From JAAYCI01 sp964370045 (GTDB taxonomy: Bacteria; Bacillota; Clostridia; Oscillospirales; Ruminococcaceae): DNA of 64,000 nucleotides. This document shows positions 57,965-64,000 of the stretch, piece by piece. Position 1 is the first letter of the stretch. Each line of letters starts with the position of its first letter. The position numbers and the translations under genes are program-made. The stretch is from the NCBI GenBank assembly GCA_964370045.1, contig CAYJGZ010000010.1:1-64000 (forward strand), written 5' to 3'. Below the pieces are notes generated by a model. That model saw only the letters and a program-made list of their open reading frames with translations. It was not told the origin of the DNA and did not search any database.

Positions 57965-59443
57965 ATGATAAATTTGGACTTTTTCTATCTGCTCTCCCCG
58001 GTTTTAGGCTATGTAATGCAGTGGCTGTATATGCTGGTGAACAACTACGGTTGGGCCATCATCATATTCACCTTCATCGTGAGAATAGCAATGTTCCCAC
58101 TTTCGATGAAACAGCAAAAGAGCCAAACACGTATGGCCGCCCACCAGCCCATGATAAAGGAAATTCAAAAAAAGTGGGCAAACGACCGAAACAGGCAAAC
58201 ACAGGAAGTACAAAAGTTCTACCAAGAAAACAACCTAAAGATGGCGGCAGGCTGTGCGCCCATGCTCATAAACTTTTTGGTTATTTTCGGTATCATCGGC
58301 GTTATTCAGTCGCCGCTGGAGCACATTCTGCGCATTGATGAGGCTCAGCTCTCGGAGGGTTACTCTATTGTAAACTCTTACGAGCCCGAAAAGAACATCC
58401 TGCAAGATTTTTACACACAGCAAACTATCTTGACGGATGAAGTAAAGAAAAATCCAAAGCTGTTTACGGATGGTGTTGATGTAACATTCACGGCGGAAGA
58501 GGCAGCGGCAATGGGCCTTACCTCGGCCGCCACACCCGAAAGCACCTCCGCCTCGACAAGCGGCTCTACCTCTGCACCCGAGCAAACTGTTGCCGCAGAT
58601 GGAAGCGTCACCCGTAAAATGTCGATGAGCCAGGAATCTGTAGATTCTATCAACGACTTTAACTTTAGCCTAAACCTCTTCGGCAACGAGATAAACCTTG
58701 CCGTTGTGCCCGACTTCTCCCAGTTTTGGACACTTATTCTGCCCATACTCTCGCTTGTAACAATGGCGCTCTCGCAGGTGCTGATAATGTTCACCTCCGG
58801 CCAGCAGGCTATGGGTAAAGCGTCCATGTGGGCGATGACAATTATCATGGGTGTAATGTTCGGCTTTTTCGCCTTCCGTGTACCCATCGGCTTCTCGCTG
58901 TACTACACGGTTTCAAACATTGTTATGACAATTCAGCAGATGGTACTGCGCAGAATGTACAACCCTGTGAAAATTCGTGAGCAGGTGGAAAGAGAGATTG
59001 AGGAGCGCCGTGCCGCAAAGAAGAACCAAAAGAAAAAGGTGCTGGTGCAAGAGGTGAACGGCGAGCTGGTGAGCACCGAGGTAAGCGAAGCAGAGCTGAA
59101 CCGTGCACGCCTTGAAAGAGCAAGAGCAATGGATGCCGAGCGCTACAAAGAAGAGAGCGGCCCGCCGCAAGATGAGGACGAGCGAGCGCAAAATGCACGC
59201 AATCAGGATGAATTGAGATATTCAGGTGGTGGCGATGCGGAAGAGGCAAAGCCCGCCGAGCAAACTTCGCTTATCGAGGGAAAGCCGCCCGAAGGCGAGG
59301 ATGAAAGGCCCGGTGCAAGCGCAAGCGTTATAAAAGATTACGAAGCGCCACAGTACAAGCCCGGCCGCCGCAAGCGTGCACGCAACAACAAGGGCGATGC
59401 ACCCTCGACAGGCGAGCAGAGCACCGACGAAAACAACAAGTAA
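57965..59443 (+). CDS. yidC: Membrane protein insertase YidC/Oxa1 with long tail
   Basis: 492 residues from ATG 57965, with AGGCGG 9 nt upstream; an ATG at 57935 has no site. Core helices: VMQWLYMLVNNYGWAIIIFTFIVRIAMFPL with the conserved Arg, the hairpin KMAAGCAPMLINFLVIFGIIG, then VVPDFSQFWTLILPILSL and GFSLYYTVSNIVMTIQQ. Between the first and second helix pairs lies an extracellular insertion of about 100 residues, including a Ser/Thr-rich piece (PESTSASTSGSTSAPEQT). The last 160 residues are charged and probably bind ribosomes. Gram-positive YidC is usually about 260 residues, so this is nearly double. No N-terminal lipobox. Confidence 0.95.
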   Translation: MINLDFFYLLSPVLGYVMQWLYMLVNNYGWAIIIFTFIVRIAMFPLSMKQQKSQTRMAAHQPMIKEIQKKWANDRNRQTQEVQKFYQENNLKMAAGCAPMLINFLVIFGIIGVIQSPLEHILRIDEAQLSEGYSIVNSYEPEKNILQDFYTQQTILTDEVKKNPKLFTDGVDVTFTAEEAAAMGLTSAATPESTSASTSGSTSAPEQTVAADGSVTRKMSMSQESVDSINDFNFSLNLFGNEINLAVVPDFSQFWTLILPILSLVTMALSQVLIMFTSGQQAMGKASMWAMTIIMGVMFGFFAFRVPIGFSLYYTVSNIVMTIQQMVLRRMYNPVKIREQVEREIEERRAAKKNQKKKVLVQEVNGELVSTEVSEAELNRARLERARAMDAERYKEESGPPQDEDERAQNARNQDELRYSGGGDAEEAKPAEQTSLIEGKPPEGEDERPGASASVIKDYEAPQYKPGRRKRARNNKGDAPSTGEQSTDENNK

Positions 59444-59457
59444 AGGAGGCTTTAGCC

Positions 59458-60648
59458 ATGCGTGAAGTGATAGCCACGGGAAAAACCGTGGAAGAGGCCA
59501 CCGAGGCGGGGTGCACACAGCTGGGCCTGTCTCGCTCAGAGGTGACTCTTGAAATACTTGCGATGCCCCAAAAAAAGTTTTTTAAGACGATTCCTGCCAA
59601 AGTAAAGGTTACCGCTATAGAAGATGATGCGGCAGAAAGTAGCATAGCTTTTGAGCAAAAAAGCAGTGCGCCTATAATGGAAAAAGCTCAATTTACCGAG
59701 ACAAAGCCAACCCAACAAAAAAAGATGCAAGCACAAAATACAAGCGAAAAACCACAGCAAAGTATGCAAAACCCGCCACAAACTTCACCCGAAACAGCAA
59801 GCGACGAGGTAAGCGACGAGGCAAGCGCGGGAGTAAGCGAAACAACCGAGGGGAGGGTGCTTCAAAGCGAGCCGGAAGTGCCCATAGACTTGGCACTTTT
59901 CCCTCAGGTGCAAAAAGCGGTGGATTACCTTTCCTCCATTTTCAGCGCAATGGGCTTGCAGGATGTAAGCATAAGCGCACTGCGTCAGGGCGATGCAACG
60001 CTTTTGCGTGTGAGCGATGAGCACATTTTGGACAGGATGGAGGTGCGTGGGGAGGTAATCCAGGCGCTCAGCTATCTTGTGGACAGGGCGGTCAATGCAG
60101 GCATTGACAAAAAAGAGGACATATATCTGCGCATCAGGCTGGATGTTGAGGGATACCGCAACCGCAGAGAGACGGAGCTGGTGGAGATGGCAATGCGCAT
60201 CGGAAACGAAGTGGCCAAAACAGGGCGCAGCCGCACACTCGCCCCCATGAACCCCTACGAGCGCCTTATTGTGCACACGACTATCGGCAAAATTGAGGGA
60301 GTGTTTAGCTCGTCCATAGGTGCGGATGTACAGCGCAGGGTGGTAATAAAATCGCTTGCGCCAAACGCAACAGATGGGGGAGACTACAAAGGCGACAGCC
60401 GAGGCAAAAAGCAGGGCGGCCAAAGGCGGGATAATTCGCGCGGCTCTTCCCGCTCCTCCGGCGGGCGCTCGGGAGCAGGACAAGGACGTGCCCCAAGGCA
60501 GGGGGCGCGCACCCAGCGTAGCTTCACCCCCGAGCGTGAATTTGCAAAAACCGAGCACAACCCAAGCACAGCGCCCGTAGTGCCAAAGCGCAGGGAGGCC
60601 ATCCGTGACGGAGAGGACCTGCCGCTTTACGGCAAGATAGAGCTGTAA
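59458..60648 (+). CDS. khpB: RNA-binding protein Jag/KhpB (Jag_N-KH-R3H) with RG-rich tail
   Basis: 396 residues. Jag_N domain (1-50: REVIATGKTVEEATEAGCTQLG...), a disordered Gln/Glu/Ser linker (60-145), KH domain (about 150-222) and R3H domain (RRETELVEMAMRIGNEVAKTGRSRTLAPMNPYERLIVH). The final 95 residues are rich in Arg, Gly and Ser (RGSSRSSGGRSGAG and similar), an RNA-binding tail not present in many homologues. Strong AAAGGAGG, 14 bp after yidC. Controls cell division and elongation genes via RNA in related bacteria. Confidence 0.94.
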   Translation: MREVIATGKTVEEATEAGCTQLGLSRSEVTLEILAMPQKKFFKTIPAKVKVTAIEDDAAESSIAFEQKSSAPIMEKAQFTETKPTQQKKMQAQNTSEKPQQSMQNPPQTSPETASDEVSDEASAGVSETTEGRVLQSEPEVPIDLALFPQVQKAVDYLSSIFSAMGLQDVSISALRQGDATLLRVSDEHILDRMEVRGEVIQALSYLVDRAVNAGIDKKEDIYLRIRLDVEGYRNRRETELVEMAMRIGNEVAKTGRSRTLAPMNPYERLIVHTTIGKIEGVFSSSIGADVQRRVVIKSLAPNATDGGDYKGDSRGKKQGGQRRDNSRGSSRSSGGRSGAGQGRAPRQGARTQRSFTPEREFAKTEHNPSTAPVVPKRREAIRDGEDLPLYGKIEL

Positions 60649-60714
60649 TTTATCGGCAAGCTTCACCATAACAATATCCATGCGCTGCTTGCCAAAAGCT
60701 TATGCTAAAACAGG

Positions 60715-60752
60715 AAAATGCCGCGCTTATATTAGCTGCGGCGTTTTCTTTT
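60715..60752 (+). terminator. Terminator after khpB
   Basis: AAAATGCCGC / GCGGCGTTTT stem (one mismatch) followed by CTTTT. It ends the rpmH-khpB transcript before mnmE. Confidence 0.75.
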
Positions 60753-61021
60753 GAGTAGGCAAAATAGGCCTTTTTAAGGAAAAAATGTCTTAAATATTGG
60801 GAAAACATCTGCCTTTTAGTAGAAGAAATCAATACTAAATTATCGTTTTCTGCAAATAATAACGAATTAACGTCATTATTTAGGAAGATGAAAAAAGTGG
60901 AAAAGTTTTCAAACAATAGGAAAAAACATGAATAATCTTTTCCTAAACGACCTACTTACTACTTCAAACAAAAATAATCACAGCACAAGGCTTCAAAAGA
61001 TGAAAAAGAGGTAAAGTTTAC
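60753..61021 (+). other. Leader of mnmE with a possible 28-codon upstream frame
   Basis: AT-rich. A frame ATG 60928 to TAA 61012-61014 (MNNLFLNDLLTTSNKNNHST then RLQKMKKR) ends 7 bp before the mnmE start and has AGGAAAA upstream. It may be a leader peptide or chance. No other gene. Confidence 0.3.
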
Positions 61022-62389
61022 ATGCTACAGGAGCACACTATTGTCGCAATAGCCACCCCTCCGGGGAAAGGTGCAATAGCGGTGGTTCGCTTGAGCGGGC
61101 GGGATAGCCACGAGGTGGCGCTGAAGGTATTTGTGCCAAAAAACAAAGAGAGGCTATCCGCTTCACGCAATAGTTATTTTGCGAGCTATGGCTGTTTTTT
61201 TGAGGATACAAAAAAAGTGGATGATGGTATATCGCTATTTTTTCGCTCTCCATGCAGCTACACAGGCGAGGACAGCGTAGAGTTTTACTGTCATGGCGGC
61301 GAGGAGGTAAGCGCCCAGGTGATGCAGGCATGTGTGCGAGCAGGCGCAAGCCCCGCAAGCCCTGGCGAATTTACACAGCGTGCATTTATAAACGGAAAAA
61401 TGTCGCTCACACAGGCCGAGGCGGTGATGGAGCTGATAGACGCAAGCTCTCGCAGTGGCGCACAGGCGGCAAGAGCTGCCTTGGATGGAGCGTTGCAACG
61501 TAAAATATCTGAAATAAAGCAAAAGCTTTTGGAACTTGCGGCACATATATCGGCGTGGGTGGATTACCCCGAGGAGGACGTGCCCGAGCTAAGCTATGAA
61601 AACTTTACCTTAGAGGTAAACGAAGCAATGGCCGAGCTGAAAGAACTGGTAGACGGATATGAAAACGGCGTCATTATTAGACGTGGAGTGTCGGCTGCCA
61701 TTGTGGGAAGCCCGAACGTAGGAAAGTCTACCCTTTTCAATCTTATGTCTGGATTTGAGCGTTCTATCGTTACTTCTATTGCCGGAACTACCCGTGATGT
61801 GGTGCGTGAACAGCTAAATATCGGTGGAATAAATTTACTTTTGGCAGATACGGCAGGCCTTCGCCACTCGGAAGATGAGGTGGAAAAGGAGGGCATACGC
61901 CGAAGCGGATGCGAAATGGAAAATGCGGCACTTGTAATTGCGGTGTTCGATGGTAGCACGCCTTTTAGCGAGGATGACCGACAGGTAGCTATACAGTGCA
62001 AAGGGCGCTTGGCGCTTGCAATTATAAACAAGAGTGACTTAAGCCTGCAGATGCAGGAGGATGAGCTGAAGCCTTATTTTGGGTCTGTTGTGCAGGTGAG
62101 CGCCCTTAGCGAAAATACACCAAAAATACTTAAAAATAAAATTTATACGTTGCTACGACTTAATGACGTAGACTGTGATGCGCCGATGCTGCAAAATAAG
62201 CGGCAGCTATCCGCTGCTTTGGATGCGAAAGCGGCACTTGAAAACTCTTTGCAAGCGATTGATATTGGGCTTGATGCGGCGGATGTATGCCTTGGGCAGG
62301 CGCTGAGCGCACTCGCTCGCCTTAGTGGTGAGGATGTTAGTAGTGCGGTGGTGGAGGAAGTATTTTCTAAATATTGCGTAGGAAAGTAG
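61022..62389 (+). CDS. mnmE: tRNA modification GTPase MnmE
   Basis: 455 residues. With MnmG makes the cmnm5 modification of U34 in certain tRNAs. N-terminal folate-binding domain (TIVAIATPPGKGAIAVVRLSG), helical domain, inserted G domain with GSPNVGKST (229-237), DTAGL, NKSD, and the C-terminal catalytic FSKYCVGK. GAGG 10 nt upstream. 302 bp before mnmG. Confidence 0.97.
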   Translation: MLQEHTIVAIATPPGKGAIAVVRLSGRDSHEVALKVFVPKNKERLSASRNSYFASYGCFFEDTKKVDDGISLFFRSPCSYTGEDSVEFYCHGGEEVSAQVMQACVRAGASPASPGEFTQRAFINGKMSLTQAEAVMELIDASSRSGAQAARAALDGALQRKISEIKQKLLELAAHISAWVDYPEEDVPELSYENFTLEVNEAMAELKELVDGYENGVIIRRGVSAAIVGSPNVGKSTLFNLMSGFERSIVTSIAGTTRDVVREQLNIGGINLLLADTAGLRHSEDEVEKEGIRRSGCEMENAALVIAVFDGSTPFSEDDRQVAIQCKGRLALAIINKSDLSLQMQEDELKPYFGSVVQVSALSENTPKILKNKIYTLLRLNDVDCDAPMLQNKRQLSAALDAKAALENSLQAIDIGLDAADVCLGQALSALARLSGEDVSSAVVEEVFSKYCVGK

Positions 62390-62691
62390 ATTGCGATAAC
62401 TATTTCATGAATTTAACCATTTTCGTCTTTATGTTGAAAACTTAGTAAACAAACATGAAATTGAGTATAAAAATGTTTTGAGCATGTGGTAGATGGTTGC
62501 ATGAAAAATTAGGCAAATAAAAGCACTGGTTTTGCTGAAATAATTAAAAATAGCGTATAAATAAAAAAGAAAAATAGTGTGTATTCCAAAAATATGCGAA
62601 ATAACGAAATATATTTTAGATATATAGTTACATAATGTGTGAAGCGTGAATATATTTGTATTTTACCTATGAAAAGAAAGGTAATGAAAAA
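62390..62691. other. mnmE-mnmG spacer, nothing recognised
   Basis: AT-rich, 302 bp. Includes TCTTTATGTTGAAAACTT (62428-62445), similar to a motif in the dnaA-dnaN spacer. No promoter or terminator stood out. Confidence 0.4.
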
Positions 62692-64000
62692 ATGTGCAAA
62701 GCAAACGACTACGAGGTAATTATTGTAGGTGGCGGCCACGCAGGTATTGAGGCGGCAGTGGCGGCTGCACGCCTTGGTGTGCGCACTGCGATATTTACAC
62801 TCAGCTTGGACACTATAGGAAACCTTCCTTGCAACCCAAGCATAGGCGGAACGGCGAAAGGCCACCTTGTGCGAGAGGTGGATGCTTTGGGCGGCTGCAT
62901 GGGAATACTGGCCGATGCAACGATGATTCAAAGCAGAATGCTGAATAGGGGGAAAGGCCCTGCGGTGCATAGCTTGCGCACCCAAGCAGACCGTGCACAG
63001 TATCATTTATTAGCAAAAAAATTGCTGGAAAATACGGATAATATTCACATAAAACAAGCAGAAATAGTGGAAATAATAATAGAGGATGGATGCGCCACAG
63101 GGGTAAAAACAAACTATGGCAGTATTTTTAGCGCTGATGCGATTGTTATTGCCACGGGGACTTACTTAGACAGTAAAATATATATAGGGGAGCAGGCGTA
63201 TGCGTCGGGGCCTGACGGCATATCTGCGGCGCAAAAATTAGGAGAAAATATTAAAAAAATAGGATTAAATTTGCGGCGATTTAAGACAGGCACACCTGCA
63301 AGGGTACATCGACGCTCCATAAACTTCGACAAGCTTGAAATACAACATGGAGACGAACAAATTTTTCCGTTTAGCTTTATGACAGAGCAGGCGGGTGAAA
63401 ACAAAGTGACCTGCCATATAGCGTATACAAACCCAAAGACACACGAGATAATTACAAATAATTTGCACCGCTCGGCAATGTATGCGGGCATGATTGAGGG
63501 TGCAGGGCCGAGATATTGCCCCAGCATCGAGGATAAAGTGGTGCGCTTTGCGGACAAAAACCGCCACCAAATTTTTGTAGAGCCGTGCGGCCTAAACACA
63601 GATGAGTACTATTTGCAGGGCATGTCCTCCTCATTGCCGGAGGATGTTCAGCAGGAAATGTATCGAAGCATCGAAGGTCTTGAGCAGGTGGAGCTGATGC
63701 GTCCGGCCTACGCCATAGAATACGACTGCGTGGACCCCACCCAGCTGAAGCCCACACTCGAGTGCAAAACGCTGAAAGGACTGTTCGGCGCAGGGCAGTT
63801 TTGTGGCTCGTCCGGCTATGAGGAGGCTGCGGCGCAGGGGCTTCTTGCGGGAATAAATGCGGCGAAATATGCGCAAAAAATAGAAGGAATAATATTAAGC
63901 CGCCAACAAAGCTACATAGGAACGCTAATTGATGACCTTGTGACAAAAGGCACAAACGAGCCATACCGCATGATGACCAGCCGAAGCGAGCACCGCTTGT
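62692..64000 (+). CDS. mnmG: tRNA modification FAD enzyme MnmG, C-terminus missing
   Basis: 436 codons visible; the gene continues past the window (full family length about 630). Rossmann FAD motif VIIVGGGHAGIEAA (about 9-22), then NLPCNPSIGGTAKGHLVREVDALGG, RGKGPAVHSLRTQADR, RRFKTGTPARVHRRSI and LFGAGQFCGSSGYEEAAAQGL. Start ATG 62692 with AAAGG 10 nt upstream; a nearby ATG at 62684 is out of frame. Forms the MnmEG complex. Confidence 0.97.
   Translation, partial: MCKANDYEVIIVGGGHAGIEAAVAAARLGVRTAIFTLSLDTIGNLPCNPSIGGTAKGHLVREVDALGGCMGILADATMIQSRMLNRGKGPAVHSLRTQADRAQYHLLAKKLLENTDNIHIKQAEIVEIIIEDGCATGVKTNYGSIFSADAIVIATGTYLDSKIYIGEQAYASGPDGISAAQKLGENIKKIGLNLRRFKTGTPARVHRRSINFDKLEIQHGDEQIFPFSFMTEQAGENKVTCHIAYTNPKTHEIITNNLHRSAMYAGMIEGAGPRYCPSIEDKVVRFADKNRHQIFVEPCGLNTDEYYLQGMSSSLPEDVQQEMYRSIEGLEQVELMRPAYAIEYDCVDPTQLKPTLECKTLKGLFGAGQFCGSSGYEEAAAQGLLAGINAAKYAQKIEGIILSRQQSYIGTLIDDLVTKGTNEPYRMMTSRSEHRL

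Overview
The window is a piece of a low-to-mid GC Gram-positive chromosome, most likely from an uncultured or draft-assembled member of the Clostridia (Oscillospirales/Ruminococcaceae-like). The evidence is the gene order dnaA-dnaN-yaaA-recF-remB-gyrB-gyrA on one side of the origin and rpmH-rnpA-yidD-yidC-jag-mnmE-mnmG on the other, a diphosphate-type phosphofructokinase, a B12-dependent ribonucleotide reductase, KtrAB, Jag/KhpB, and frequent TTG and GTG starts with strong GGAGG ribosome binding sites. A run of exactly 100 N (20657-20756) inside a repeat shows that this is a scaffolded draft assembly.

Layout. 1-3.6 kb: a zinc-binding lipoprotein (cut by the window edge) behind a Fur/Zur-type regulator, a small conserved-looking protein of unknown role, and pyrBI. 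4-11 kb: housekeeping genes (lepA, a cysteine desulfurase, prmA, rsmE, a DegV protein). 10.9-11.7 kb: a complete type III toxin-antitoxin locus, with promoter, two 42-nt antitoxin RNA repeats, attenuating terminator and toxN. 11.8-16 kb: Pfp-type phosphofructokinase, nnrE and malQ, with a striking array of nine consecutive inverted repeats upstream of the phosphofructokinase. 16.4-23.6 kb: a surface-glycan cluster (MBOAT acyltransferase, a 58-codon small gene, SGNH protein, glycosyltransferase-like protein, Wzx-type flippase, N-acetyl sugar amidotransferase). 24-29 kb: membrane proteins and SppA. 28.8-34.8 kb: a secreted Ig-repeat protein and a start-less inverted partial copy sharing about 650 apparently identical bases, flanking a SnoaL-like gene pair and lgt. 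35-44 kb: tRNA-Arg(ACG), an EAL phosphodiesterase, KtrB/KtrA, NrdJ and a YitT protein. 44-46.6 kb: membrane proteins and an Asp/Glu racemase. 46.7-64 kb: the replication-origin region.

The most unusual trait is the density of small non-coding mobile elements. One family (called element A here, 15 recognisable copies or fragments, 63-226 bp) has imperfect terminal inverted repeats beginning GGGAGTG/GGGTGTG, an inner hairpin whose content is swapped between copies (a GC-rich palindrome or a 120-bp structured insert), and flanking direct repeats of 7-11 bp at several copies, as expected of a MITE. A second family (element B, 161 bp) occurs twice, and a REP-like GGGCGACCACA...GCTCGCCCCTAC motif recurs at four places. 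Many copies lie inside 5' leaders (pyrB side, lepA, ktrB, nrdJ, the Ig protein), so they may affect expression.

Functional themes: zinc and potassium homeostasis, pyrimidine and deoxynucleotide synthesis, glycolysis and glucan use, translation and rRNA/tRNA modification, membrane protein insertion, cell-surface glycan assembly, and replication initiation. All calls rest on reading the sequence and on family knowledge; no database search was run.
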